DNA from: Draconibacterium sediminis
GTDB taxonomy: Bacteria > Bacteroidota > Bacteroidia > Bacteroidales > Prolixibacteraceae
NCBI RefSeq assembly: GCF_000949475.1
Contig: NZ_JRHC01000001.1
Location: 1,798,001 to 1,862,000, forward strand
Length of the DNA stretch: 64,000 bases
Direction of reading: 5' to 3'
The position numbers and the translations under genes are program-made. Shown here piece after piece: positions 8,643 through 17,973 of the stretch (its first letter is position 1; each line of letters begins with the position of its first letter). The notes under the pieces were generated by a model. It saw only the letters and a list, made by a program, of their open reading frames with translations, did no database searches and was not told where the DNA came from.

Positions 8643-9701
8643 ATGAGATTTTACTTGACATTATTTTTAGTGGCGGCTTTTTGTGCCTGCGCTAAAAGCG
8701 AAAACTTACCGAAAGACTCGGTAGAAACAACTTTTACTAATCCTGTCTGGAACGGCGCCGATCCGTGGATGGTAAAACAGGGCGACGATTATATTTACTG
8801 TTTTTCAAGAAACAACGGAATTGCTGTTTCCAGTTCAAAATTAATGACCAAAAGAGAACCGGCAAAAACCATTTGGAAAGCACCATCAACAGGATGGAAC
8901 AGCAACTGCGTATGGGCTCCGGAAATCCATTTTATTGATGGGCACTGGTATGTTTATTATGCTGCCGGCGTTTCGGGGCCACCTTTTATTCATCAGCGAA
9001 CAGGGGTTTTGCGCTCGATAAACGATGATGTTTATAGTGAATACGAAGATATGGGGATGTTGAATACTGGCGACAATCCTGAAGATAGCTCAAAAAACGT
9101 TTGGGCTATTGATATGACCGTGCTGGAGCATAACGATAAATTGTACGCAATTTGGTCGGGATGGCTGGAACAAAGGGACACCGATGCCACACCGCAGCAC
9201 CTTTTTATACAGGAAATGGAAAATCCATACACCTTAAAAGGAAAGCGTGTTTTGCTGTCATCGCCCGAAGAAAGCTGGGAAACCGGTGGTCCGTTAAATT
9301 TGAACGAAGGGCCCCAGGTTTTAAAACATGATGACCAGGTTTTTATCATTTATTCCTGTCGCGAATCGTGGCTGAAAGAATACCGTCAGGGAATGTTACA
9401 GCTAAAAGATTCAGGCGCCGATCCGCTCGATCCTGAAAGCTGGATTAAAACAGGTCCGGTATTCGAAGGAAATGATTCTGTTCACGGAGTGGGGCATGTT
9501 TCTTTTGTAAAGTCGCCGGACGGCACCGAAGACTGGATTATTTATCACACGAAAAAAACAACAGAACCCGGATGGGATCGCGATGTGCGAATGCAGCCTT
9601 TTACATGGAACGCCGACGGAACACCTGAATTTGGCGAAGCTGTGAAGGCAGGAAAACCATTAAAGCGTCCCTCGGGAGAAGTAGAAATAGAACAAAATTA
9701 G
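8643..9701 (+). CDS. GH43 family glycosidase, probable lipoprotein
   Basis: A 352-residue GH43-type propeller enzyme. Likely catalytic residues are D40 (NGADPWM), D157 (WAIDMTV) and E222 (LNEGPQVL), with the CVWAPEIHF blade motif near residue 92. The signal peptide ends with the same FCACAKSENLP string as the preceding GH43, although the catalytic domains are clearly different, so the export signal has been duplicated or exchanged between neighbours. It starts 7 bases after the previous stop and ends 13 bases before the mutarotase start, placing it inside a tight operon. An alpha-L-arabinofuranosidase role is likely by context but not proven by the sequence. Confidence 0.87.
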   Translation: MRFYLTLFLVAAFCACAKSENLPKDSVETTFTNPVWNGADPWMVKQGDDYIYCFSRNNGIAVSSSKLMTKREPAKTIWKAPSTGWNSNCVWAPEIHFIDGHWYVYYAAGVSGPPFIHQRTGVLRSINDDVYSEYEDMGMLNTGDNPEDSSKNVWAIDMTVLEHNDKLYAIWSGWLEQRDTDATPQHLFIQEMENPYTLKGKRVLLSSPEESWETGGPLNLNEGPQVLKHDDQVFIIYSCRESWLKEYRQGMLQLKDSGADPLDPESWIKTGPVFEGNDSVHGVGHVSFVKSPDGTEDWIIYHTKKTTEPGWDRDVRMQPFTWNADGTPEFGEAVKAGKPLKRPSGEVEIEQN

Positions 9702-9714
9702 ATAAACAAATAAA

Positions 9715-10869
9715 ATGAAATCAAGAAACCTATTTATTGCACTTGTTTTGGCAACTCTTGCTGTTGCCTGTAATCAAAAACCTGCAGAGCAATTAATCTG
9801 CGGAAGTCTTAAAGAAGCAGATTTTAAAGCTACAATCGCTGGTAAAGAAACCGGTTTGTACGAGTTGAAAAACGGAGAGCTCACCATGGCTGTAACCAAT
9901 TATGGTGGTCGTATCGTTAGTTTACTGGTACCCGGTAAAAACGGAGAAATGGCTGATGTGGTTCTCGGATTTCCGTCAATAGATGCTTACCTGAATGCCA
10001 AAGAAGTATTTCACGGAGCATTAATCGGTCGTGTTGGAAACCGGATTGCAAAAGGTAAATTCACGTTGAATGATGTGGAATATACCTTGCCAATTAACAA
10101 CGATCCTAATCATTTACACGGTGGTCCTGAAGGGTTTCACAATGTAGTTTGGGATGTAAAAGCAGTGAACGACACTTCCATTGTTCTCAGCTATTTGTCG
10201 AAAGATGGCGAAATGGGCTACCCCGGGAATGTGACCGTGGAAGTAACTTATACGCTTACTCCTGAGAATGAAGTTAAAATGGCCTACAAAGCCACAACCG
10301 ATAAGAGTACGCCGGTGAATTTAACCAATCATGCCTTTTTTAACCTGAAGGGTGAAGCCAACGGAACGATCAATGATCACCTGTTGACGATCAATGCTGA
10401 TAAGTTTACTGCTGTTGACTCCACATTAATTCCGTTTGGTGAAAATGTGCCTGTTGAAGGAACGCCATTCGATTTCAGAGAAGCAAAAGCTATTGGTGCT
10501 GATTTGGCATTGCAAAGCGAAAACGAACAGTTGCAAAACGGTTTGGGCTACGACCATAATTTTGCACTGAATAAAACTGCAGATGGAGAAATGTCGTGGG
10601 CAGCAACCGTTGTTGAGCCGGCAAGCGGAAGAAAGATGGAGATATTTACGAAAGAGCCTGGCATTCAATTTTACGGCGGAAACTTTATGGATGGAGCAGA
10701 TACTGGAAAATATGGCAAGACCTTTGATTTTCGTGAGTCGTTCGCTTTAGAAACACAACATTTCCCTGATTCACCAAATCAGCCTGCTTTCCCGTCAATT
10801 ATTTTAAATCCGGGAGAGACTTATTCTACGGCCAGTATTTACCGCTTTAGTGTAGCGGATACTCAATAA
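9715..10869 (+). CDS. galM: Aldose 1-epimerase (galactose mutarotase), exported lipoprotein
   Basis: A 384-residue mutarotase that interconverts alpha and beta anomers of free aldoses. Active-site residues of the family are present: His135 in HLHGG, His206 in LTNHAFFNL and the base Glu346 in FALETQHFPD; the C-terminal NPGETYSTASIYRF strand is also typical. The N-terminus is a signal peptide with lipobox AVAC (Cys19), so the enzyme works in the periplasm or at the outer membrane, unlike cytoplasmic GalM. This fits rapid equilibration of arabinose or galactose released by the flanking glycosidases, which invert the anomeric configuration. It lies 13 bases after the GH43 gene, in the same operon. 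Confidence 0.92.
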   Translation: MKSRNLFIALVLATLAVACNQKPAEQLICGSLKEADFKATIAGKETGLYELKNGELTMAVTNYGGRIVSLLVPGKNGEMADVVLGFPSIDAYLNAKEVFHGALIGRVGNRIAKGKFTLNDVEYTLPINNDPNHLHGGPEGFHNVVWDVKAVNDTSIVLSYLSKDGEMGYPGNVTVEVTYTLTPENEVKMAYKATTDKSTPVNLTNHAFFNLKGEANGTINDHLLTINADKFTAVDSTLIPFGENVPVEGTPFDFREAKAIGADLALQSENEQLQNGLGYDHNFALNKTADGEMSWAATVVEPASGRKMEIFTKEPGIQFYGGNFMDGADTGKYGKTFDFRESFALETQHFPDSPNQPAFPSIILNPGETYSTASIYRFSVADTQ

Positions 10870-11126
10870 GAATTTAGAAAATTAATCGATTCAAAAAGGG
10901 AATACTTTTACCTGTCCAAAACCAAAAATCCATCAGGGAAGAATCCGGTTTCGGGCAGGTAATTATTGCCAATGGCCTGAATTTGATTATTTTCGTAATG
11001 TATACTAAAACCAACGACCTTTCAGTTGAAATAGCCCGAAGAAAGAAGATCGTAAACAACGAAACCGGGTTCATTCAATGGAAGTTTGATTGGTGGAAAT
11101 TTTTAACTTAAAACCACATACCTATC
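10870..11126. other. Intergenic spacer with no supported gene
   Basis: A 257-base gap between the mutarotase and the next GH43 gene. I see no clear terminator, promoter motif or plausible coding frame. A short open minus-strand stretch at 10911-11021 reads protein-like but is closed by stops at both ends and has no start. Confidence 0.4.
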
Positions 11127-12227
11127 ATGAAACAGAATCGTTTTCACAACTTTTCTCTTATTTTGTTATTCCTGCTAACGACATTTTTTATTGCTTGTCA
11201 GTCGGAGAAAAAGCAACTAAAAATCGAGAATCCTTTACCCGTTGAATTTGGTGACCCATATATTCTTAAAGCGTCGGATGGAATGTACTACATGATTGGA
11301 ACCGGCGGAGTAACCGACGGTTTTAAAATGTATTCTTCATCAGACTTGAAAAACTGGAAAGATGAAGGCCGTATATACCAGGGAAATACTTCCGACTCGT
11401 GGAATATTGCCAATTTCTGGGCTCCGGAATTGTACGAAAAAGACGGCAAATTTTACCTGCTGTTTAGTGCCGACTGGCGCGAAAATCCTACCAACGAATT
11501 AGAAAATTTCCGTATTGGTGTGGCAGTTGCCGATAGTCCAACCGGACCATATACCGACTTGTTCGATCGTCCGATTTTTGATCCGGGCTACCCGGTAATC
11601 GATGGAAATCTTTGGTTCGAAAACGATAAAGTATACCTGTATTATTCGCGTTGTTGCTATAAAAACCCTGTTGAAAGCGAAGTGGCCGACTGGGCACGCG
11701 AAAAAGGTATGTTCGACGAAATTGAAGAAAGCTGGGTTTACGGCGTTGAGCTTCAACCTGATTTTTCGGGAATTATCGGTGAACCAAAACTGTTGTTGCG
11801 TCCGCCCTTAAAAATGGACGATCAACAGGCAGAATGGGAAAGCCGTTCGGTAACTTCGGGCGAGGTAAACCGCCGCTGGACCGAAGGATCGTACCTGTTT
11901 AAAAATGAAGATACCTACTACATTATGTATTCGGCCAACTATTTTGGCGGAAAGAATTACGCAGTGGGTTATGCTACTTCCGATTCGCCACTGGGGCCTT
12001 TCCAAAAAGCCGATAACAACCCGGTTTTGCAAAAAAATGTTGAGCAGGGTGGAATTGTAACCGGAACCGGACACAACTCGGTAACGGTAGCGCCTGATGG
12101 AGAAACGATGATTTGTGTTTACCACGGAAGAACATCGGAAACAGGTGATGAACGCGTTGTATTTATCGATCCGATGGAAATTACCGCCGATGGAAAATTA
12201 GTTGTTCACGGGCCAACCACAAAATAA
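11127..12227 (+). CDS. GH43 family glycosidase, lipoprotein
   Basis: A 366-residue GH43 enzyme. The N-terminal signal ends in FIAC (Cys24), indicating lipid anchoring. The catalytic triad is D43 (FGDPYIL), D159 (VIDGNLWF) and E253 (WTEGSYLF). ANFWAPELY and TGTGHNSV are the usual GH43 blade motifs. A CC pair near residue 176 and the ADWAREKGMF insertion around 187 distinguish it from its neighbours, so it is not a recent duplicate. Only 12 bases separate it from the following GH43. It is predicted to remove arabinofuranosyl or xylosyl units from oligosaccharides; which one cannot be read directly. Confidence 0.88.
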   Translation: MKQNRFHNFSLILLFLLTTFFIACQSEKKQLKIENPLPVEFGDPYILKASDGMYYMIGTGGVTDGFKMYSSSDLKNWKDEGRIYQGNTSDSWNIANFWAPELYEKDGKFYLLFSADWRENPTNELENFRIGVAVADSPTGPYTDLFDRPIFDPGYPVIDGNLWFENDKVYLYYSRCCYKNPVESEVADWAREKGMFDEIEESWVYGVELQPDFSGIIGEPKLLLRPPLKMDDQQAEWESRSVTSGEVNRRWTEGSYLFKNEDTYYIMYSANYFGGKNYAVGYATSDSPLGPFQKADNNPVLQKNVEQGGIVTGTGHNSVTVAPDGETMICVYHGRTSETGDERVVFIDPMEITADGKLVVHGPTTK

Positions 12228-12239
12228 ACTAACTCCAGG

Positions 12240-13802
12240 ATGAGGATAAAATATTTGGTTACACTGGCGGCTGCATTTTTAATGCTGGCATCGTGTACAT
12301 CGGTACAAAAAGAAAACGAGCCGGTATATTATAAAAACCCTGTGATTAAGGGAGATTTGCCCGATCCGTCGGTTATTAGGGTAGGAGACAAGTATTATGC
12401 CGTTGGCACCACCAACGATTTTGCTCCGGTATATCCCTTGTTCGAATCAACCGATCTAATTAACTGGACAAGTATAGGAGCCGTTTTTAATGAGCCTCCT
12501 GCATGGGCGTTGGAAGATTTCTGGGCACCGGAACTTTATTATAACAACGGCACATTTTTCGTGTATTACACCACCAAAAGAAAGGATACCGGAATTGCCT
12601 GTATCGGAGTGGCAACTACAAAAGATATTCACAAAGGATTTACCGATCAGGGGATTATAATTGAATGGGGCGACGAAGCCATCGATGCTTTTATTTTTAA
12701 AGATGACGATGGAAAGTTATACATTACCTGGAAAGCTTACGGACTAACACCTGACCGCGAGATTCAGATTTTAGCGTCGGAATTAAGTGATGACGGTTTG
12801 AGTTTAGTCGGTGAACATTTTTCCCTCACCGATCAGTCAAAAGGTTGGCAAGGCCCCGGACACGAAGGCCAATGTTTAATCAAACGAAACGGGTATTATT
12901 ACCTGTTTAATTCGGCCGGAGGTTGTTGCGATAACCGTTGCGATTATCATGTACTGGTGGCTCGTTCCAAAAATTTGAGAGAAGGCTGGGAGCAATTTCC
13001 GGAGCCTATTTTGCATGGCGGAGAAACCTGGCGTTGTACCGGTCACGGAACTTTGGTCGAAACACCCGCCGGAAGGTATTTCTACATGTATCATTCGTAT
13101 AATGCCACCGATTTTGAATTTATTGGAAGGCAGGTAATGCTGGATGAAATGTTATGGAATGAGGAAACCGGCTGGCCCTATTTTAAAGGTGGTACACCAT
13201 CAGAAAAGGCTCCGGTTCCGTTTGAAAACACCATTCAAAAAGTTGATTCTGTTTATACGGATGATTTTTCAACCGATAAAAATTTAGCAGGCTTTGAGTG
13301 GGATGTAAAAGGGGTGAAATTCGATTCGAAAATTGAGGCCGGCGAGTTGGTAATTAGCACTCAGGAAAGCGGAGCTGCATTTTTGGGATTACGTCCTGAA
13401 ACCGGAAATTACAGTTTAATGTCAGAAGTTATTCCTGCAGAAGAGCTCAGCGGAATAGGCATCTACGGCAACCAGGGCCATGTATTGAGTCTGGCCGTGG
13501 ATAAATCAAAATTGGTACTTTATCAAATAAACAAGGGCGAAGAACAGATTCTTGCCGAGGAGAAATTGAATAATCCTGCATCAGTGTTCCTAAAGTACGA
13601 AGCTGTTTCAGGGCGATACTTTCAGTTCTTCTGGTCGGAAAATGGCGAAGACTGGCTTCCTGTTGTGGTAAACAATGAACAGCAGGTTGACGGAACATTT
13701 CTGGCACAATGGGGATTTGCTCCGCGAGTTGGATTCGTTACCCGTGGAAACGAGAAAAGCGCTTTCCGTTTTTCAACATTAGAAATTAAATACAACTATT
13801 AA
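12240..13802 (+). CDS. GH43 glycosidase with C-terminal beta-sandwich domain, lipoprotein
   Basis: A 520-residue lipoprotein (lipobox LASC, Cys19). The GH43 propeller covers about residues 28-325, with D42 (LPDPSVI), D149 (AIDAFIF) and E209 (GHEGQCL). A distinctive SAGGCCDNRCDYH cysteine-rich loop follows the acid residue. Residues about 345-520 form a beta-sandwich domain of the concanavalin-like type often attached to GH43 xylosidases and arabinofuranosidases, where it can close over the active site. It sits 12 bases after the previous GH43 and 8 bases before the next, so it is internal to the operon. An exo-acting arabinofuranosidase or beta-xylosidase role fits. Confidence 0.87.
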   Translation: MRIKYLVTLAAAFLMLASCTSVQKENEPVYYKNPVIKGDLPDPSVIRVGDKYYAVGTTNDFAPVYPLFESTDLINWTSIGAVFNEPPAWALEDFWAPELYYNNGTFFVYYTTKRKDTGIACIGVATTKDIHKGFTDQGIIIEWGDEAIDAFIFKDDDGKLYITWKAYGLTPDREIQILASELSDDGLSLVGEHFSLTDQSKGWQGPGHEGQCLIKRNGYYYLFNSAGGCCDNRCDYHVLVARSKNLREGWEQFPEPILHGGETWRCTGHGTLVETPAGRYFYMYHSYNATDFEFIGRQVMLDEMLWNEETGWPYFKGGTPSEKAPVPFENTIQKVDSVYTDDFSTDKNLAGFEWDVKGVKFDSKIEAGELVISTQESGAAFLGLRPETGNYSLMSEVIPAEELSGIGIYGNQGHVLSLAVDKSKLVLYQINKGEEQILAEEKLNNPASVFLKYEAVSGRYFQFFWSENGEDWLPVVVNNEQQVDGTFLAQWGFAPRVGFVTRGNEKSAFRFSTLEIKYNY

Positions 13803-13810
13803 CAATTGAT

Positions 13811-14806
13811 ATGATGACAATCCGTAAAATTTCAAGTTTATTACTCATTTCCTGTTTTTTAGTATTGTTTCTGAGCAGTACAGCTCAAAAAAGAACAGGC
13901 AACAATCATAACCCGGTTTTTGAAGGTTGGTATGCCGATCCTGAAGGAATTGTATTCGGCGATGAATACTGGATTTACCCAACTTATTCGGCACCATACA
14001 ACGAACAGGTTTTTATGGATGCTTTTTCATCAAAAGACCTGGTGACCTGGGAAAAGCATGAGCGAATTATAGATACTACAGAAGTAAAGTGGGCGTGGCG
14101 TGCCATGTGGGCACCGGCCATTATTGAAAAAGACGGAAAATATTTCCTGTTTTTTGCAGCCAACGATATTCAGAGCGATGAGGAAGAAGGTGGAATTGGA
14201 ATTGGTGTTGCCGATACTCCGGGAGGACCATTTAAAGATTACCTCGGTAAACCGCTGATCGATAAATTTTACAACGGCGCACAACCCATCGACCAGTTTG
14301 TTTTTCACGATAACGATGGCCAGTATTATATGTTTTATGGTGGCTGGCGTCATTGTAACATTGCTAAGCTAAAAGACGATTTCACTGGCTTTGTTCCTTT
14401 TGAAGATGGTGAAACTTTTAAAGAAGTTACGCCCGAAGGGTATGTGGAAGGCCCGTTTATGTTTATCCGCAACGGCAAGTATTATTTTATGTGGAGCGAA
14501 GGTGGCTGGACCGGCCCCGATTACAGTGTGGCCTATGCTATTGCCGACTCGCCATTCGGACCATTTGAGCGTGTTGGAAAGATTCTGAAACAGGATCCGG
14601 AAGTAGCAACAGGCGCCGGACATCATTCGGTAATCCATGTTCCCGGAACCGATGAATATTACATCGTTTATCATCGCAGACCGCTGGGTGAAACCGACGG
14701 CAACCATCGCGAAACCTGTATCGACCGCATGTATTTTGATGACGAGGGATTTATCAAACCGGTGAAAATTACTTTCGAAGGAGTGAAGGCACGGCCTATA
14801 AAATAA
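13811..14806 (+). CDS. GH43 family glycosidase, secreted
   Basis: A 331-residue GH43 enzyme with a cleavable signal peptide ending SSTAQ (about residue 25). The triad is D43 in GWYADPEG, D161 in PIDQFVF and E213 in YVEGPFMF. Other family blocks are MWAPAIIEKDGKYF and GAGHHSV. The GWYADPE form of the first motif marks a GH43 group frequently found in arabinan-degrading loci. Gap to the preceding gene is 8 bases and to the GH127 gene 27 bases. Because the GH127 partner releases beta-L-arabinofuranose, an alpha-L-arabinofuranosidase role is the favoured inference. Confidence 0.87.
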   Translation: MMTIRKISSLLLISCFLVLFLSSTAQKRTGNNHNPVFEGWYADPEGIVFGDEYWIYPTYSAPYNEQVFMDAFSSKDLVTWEKHERIIDTTEVKWAWRAMWAPAIIEKDGKYFLFFAANDIQSDEEEGGIGIGVADTPGGPFKDYLGKPLIDKFYNGAQPIDQFVFHDNDGQYYMFYGGWRHCNIAKLKDDFTGFVPFEDGETFKEVTPEGYVEGPFMFIRNGKYYFMWSEGGWTGPDYSVAYAIADSPFGPFERVGKILKQDPEVATGAGHHSVIHVPGTDEYYIVYHRRPLGETDGNHRETCIDRMYFDDEGFIKPVKITFEGVKARPIK

Positions 14807-14833
14807 AACCTAAAACAGTCAGAACTTAAACCA

Positions 14834-16837
14834 ATGAAAAAATTACCACTACTTTGCCTTGGCCTGATTCTGATCGCTTTTTCATCTTTCGGAAAAGAGA
14901 AACGAAACAGCCATTATATTACCAACCAGGTACCTTTGGTTAATCAACCCTATACGGCACTTCCGTTGGGAGCAGTGAAAGCTGAAGGATTTTTGCATGA
15001 AATGTTAAAGATCCAGCGAGATGGGTTGACCGGCCATCTGGATAGTATTTACGAAGTGGTGTGTGGCGATAATAACGGCTGGTTGGGAGGAACCGGCGAT
15101 GGTTGGGAGCGCGGACCATACTGGCTTGACGGACTCGTCCCACTGGCTTATCTTTTAGATGATGACGAATTAAAAGCGAAAGCCCAGAAATGGATTGAAT
15201 GGAGTATTAATAACCAGCAGGAAGATGGCTATTTCGGGCCAAAACCATTGCCCGAAGGGTATACGCCCATTCCCGGTACGCAGCAAACCATGCGTAACGA
15301 CTGGTGGCCTAAAATGGTAATGCTGAAAGTATTACAGCAGTACTACACGGCAACCGGCGACGAGCGCGTAATCACTTTAATGACCAACTACTTTAGGTAC
15401 CAGCTAAAAATGCTTCCTGAAAACGAGTTGGGCTATGTAACTTACTGGGCTAATCGCAGGGGAGGCGACAACCTTGCTGTGGTTTACTGGCTTTACAATA
15501 TTACCGGCGACAAATTTTTGCTCGAACTGGCAGAGATCATTCATGAACAAACTTTTGACTGGACAAATGTGTATGCCGGAGATATGATTCGGAAGCTGAA
15601 CCCATTACCCGATTTACACTGTGTAAATGTAGCGCAGGGATTAAAAGAGCCAATCGTTTATTATCAGCAGCATCCCGAGGAAAAATACCTGGAATCGGTA
15701 AAGAAGGGACTGGCATCACTGAAAGATGTACATGGTTTTGTAAACGGTATGTATGGTGGAGATGAACGTTTGCACGGAAACGATCCAACACAAGGTTCAG
15801 AGCTGTGTTCGGCTGTTGAAATGATGTTTTGTTTCGAAAATATTATCCCAATAACCGGCGATGTTTATTATGCCGACTACCTGGAAAAAATAGCTTACAA
15901 CGTGCTGCCAACCCAAAGTACCGATGATTATATGCGGAAACAATATTTTCAGCAGGCTAACCAGATAAAGGTATCGGATGATGAAAGAAATTTCTTTGAC
16001 GACCGAAATGGAAGAAACGTATTCGGCACTACCACCGGATATCCGTGTTGTTTGACAAATATGCACCAGGGATGGCCAAAGTTTGTACAAAGCACGTGGT
16101 TTGCAACGGCAGATAATGGTTTGGCGGCATTGGTTTATGGCCCTACTACTGTTACCGCAAAAGTTGCAAATGGCGAATTGGTGACAATAAAAGAAGAAAC
16201 CGGCTATCCGTTTAAAGAGCAAATTCAATTTACTATTGATTGTGAAAGTGCTGTGAACTTTCCGTTTCATCTGCGAATTCCTGAGTGGTGCAAAACATTC
16301 ACTTTGAAGGTAAATAATTCTATTCAGCAAGTAGAACCGCAAAATGGAATTGTAATTCTTGATCGCGAGTGGAGCTCAGGCGACAAAGTTGAATTGAATT
16401 TAGGAATGGATTTCAGATATAGTTACTGGCACGAAATGTCCTTGGGAATTGAGCGTGGTCCTCTTGTTTACGCGCTGAAAATTGATGAGGAATGGCGTGA
16501 AGTAACAAACGATAAATACGATGATACTTTCTGGGAAGTGTTGCCAAAATCGCCCTGGAATTATGCTTTACTAAAAAGCGAAATAGATGAAAACAAGCTC
16601 GAGGCTGAAGTTAACAACGAAATTGCTGACAATCCCTGGAATCTGGAAAATGCGCCGATTATTGTAAAAACAAAAGGCAAGCGTATGCCTATCTGGACAG
16701 AGGATCGTAATATGGCTGGCAAAACACCTTCTCCATCATGGCCGCACCGGATTGTTGAGGAAAACGAGGAGGAAATCATATTGATTCCTTATGGTTGCAC
16801 AACTTTAAGGATTTCGGAATTCCCGGTTACTAATTAA
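14834..16837 (+). CDS. GH127-type beta-L-arabinofuranosidase (DUF1680), secreted
   Basis: A 667-residue member of the DUF1680 family, whose characterised members are cysteine-dependent retaining beta-L-arabinofuranosidases. Residues 1-20 form a signal peptide. Counterparts of the zinc and catalytic site are recognisable: GSELCSAVE supplies E323 and C325, and GYPCCLTNM supplies C405 and C406, one of which is the expected nucleophile. The acid/base Glu is probably E311 in YGGDERL. The (alpha/alpha)6 catalytic part spans about residues 40-430, followed by beta domains. It is co-directional with several GH43 genes and implies a substrate containing terminal beta-linked L-arabinofuranose, as in plant arabinan ornaments or hydroxyproline-linked oligoarabinosides. 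Confidence 0.9.
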   Translation: MKKLPLLCLGLILIAFSSFGKEKRNSHYITNQVPLVNQPYTALPLGAVKAEGFLHEMLKIQRDGLTGHLDSIYEVVCGDNNGWLGGTGDGWERGPYWLDGLVPLAYLLDDDELKAKAQKWIEWSINNQQEDGYFGPKPLPEGYTPIPGTQQTMRNDWWPKMVMLKVLQQYYTATGDERVITLMTNYFRYQLKMLPENELGYVTYWANRRGGDNLAVVYWLYNITGDKFLLELAEIIHEQTFDWTNVYAGDMIRKLNPLPDLHCVNVAQGLKEPIVYYQQHPEEKYLESVKKGLASLKDVHGFVNGMYGGDERLHGNDPTQGSELCSAVEMMFCFENIIPITGDVYYADYLEKIAYNVLPTQSTDDYMRKQYFQQANQIKVSDDERNFFDDRNGRNVFGTTTGYPCCLTNMHQGWPKFVQSTWFATADNGLAALVYGPTTVTAKVANGELVTIKEETGYPFKEQIQFTIDCESAVNFPFHLRIPEWCKTFTLKVNNSIQQVEPQNGIVILDREWSSGDKVELNLGMDFRYSYWHEMSLGIERGPLVYALKIDEEWREVTNDKYDDTFWEVLPKSPWNYALLKSEIDENKLEAEVNNEIADNPWNLENAPIIVKTKGKRMPIWTEDRNMAGKTPSPSWPHRIVEENEEEIILIPYGCTTLRISEFPVTN

Positions 16838-16971
16838 AGCGAAATACTTTTCTTAAGACTGATAGTTTAGCTGAAAATATTGCCTGGGTGAATTCATACT
16901 GAAGCATACGGCAAATAATAGTAAAAAAGGATTTTACCAAGTACTGTAGAATTAATAATAAAACTACTACT

Positions 16972-17946
16972 ATGAAATACAAAATTCCGTTTACAGTAAT
17001 TATTCTCTTGAATACTTTGGCTGTAATAGCACAGCCTGAAATGTATTATGGAGACACTTCACGTTCGGGAAAACCCTTTTCGAAAGATCCACATGTTATC
17101 CGTTTTGACGGAAGATATTTAATGTACACAAGTGCTCCACCTTCAGATGGCGGAGATGATGGAATGCAGGGCTGGGAAATTGGAATAGCTGAAAGCACTG
17201 ACCTCGTTAACTGGGAAAAAATTGGCAGTGTACCACCTTCTGGCGACGTGGAATCAAAAGGTATATGTGCTCCGTGTGCATTGGTAGTAAACGATACGGT
17301 ACATCTTTTTTATCAGACTTATGGCAACTGGAGAAATGATGCAATTTGTCATGCCTGGTCTGTTGATGGTATTCATTTTGTCCGTAATACGACAAATCCG
17401 ATTTTCCATCCAAAGGGAGAATGGACCAGTGGCCGTGCCATCGATGCAGAAGTTTATTCATTCAATAATCAGTATTATCTCTATTTCGCCACGCGCGATC
17501 CCGATATGCGAGTTCAGATTATGGGTGTAGCAGTTTCTCCGCTTAGCGGTGGATTTAAACGTGAAAGCTGGACACAAAAGTGTGACAAACCAATACTGGC
17601 TCCCGAATTTCCGTGGGAAGGATTGTGTACCGAAGGTGCATCTGTAATTCAGAAAGGCGATTGGCTTTATATGTTTTATGCCGGAGCTTACAACAACAAA
17701 CCTCAGCAAGTTGGAGTTGCAAAAAGCAGTGACGGATTGAAGTGGGAAAAATTATCGAATAAACCTTTCCAGACCAATGGCGATCCCGGAACATGGAACT
17801 CCAGTGAATCGGGGCATCCTCATATTTTTGAAGACCAGGATGGCAGAACGTATTTGTTTTTTCAGGGAAATAATGATCAGGGAGAAACCTGGTATATATC
17901 AAAAACAGAGGTCGGCTGGAATGAAAGCGGACCCTATTTAAAATGA
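16972..17946 (+). CDS. GH43/GH117-like five-bladed propeller glycosidase, secreted
   Basis: A 324-residue protein with a signal peptide ending VIAQ (about 1-21). Three acidic positions fit a propeller glycosidase: D39 (SKDPHVI), D158 (AIDAEVY) and E221 (TEGASVI). The spacing is like GH43, while the SKDPHVIRFDGRYLMYTS opening also resembles GH117 and related unclassified propellers, so family placement is less firm than for its neighbours. It follows a 134-base gap after GH127 and precedes the GH2 gene by 27 bases. A role in removing a terminal sugar from the same arabinose-rich glycan is inferred from context only. Confidence 0.75.
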   Translation: MKYKIPFTVIILLNTLAVIAQPEMYYGDTSRSGKPFSKDPHVIRFDGRYLMYTSAPPSDGGDDGMQGWEIGIAESTDLVNWEKIGSVPPSGDVESKGICAPCALVVNDTVHLFYQTYGNWRNDAICHAWSVDGIHFVRNTTNPIFHPKGEWTSGRAIDAEVYSFNNQYYLYFATRDPDMRVQIMGVAVSPLSGGFKRESWTQKCDKPILAPEFPWEGLCTEGASVIQKGDWLYMFYAGAYNNKPQQVGVAKSSDGLKWEKLSNKPFQTNGDPGTWNSSESGHPHIFEDQDGRTYLFFQGNNDQGETWYISKTEVGWNESGPYLK

Positions 17947-17973
17947 ATTTTTTAAACCAACTAATATTTTAAA

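Noticed and set aside
10911-11021. Open minus-strand stretch reading protein-like (contains GNNYLPETGFFPDG)
   Set aside because: Only 37 codons, bounded by stops on both sides and without a start codon; no second line of evidence.
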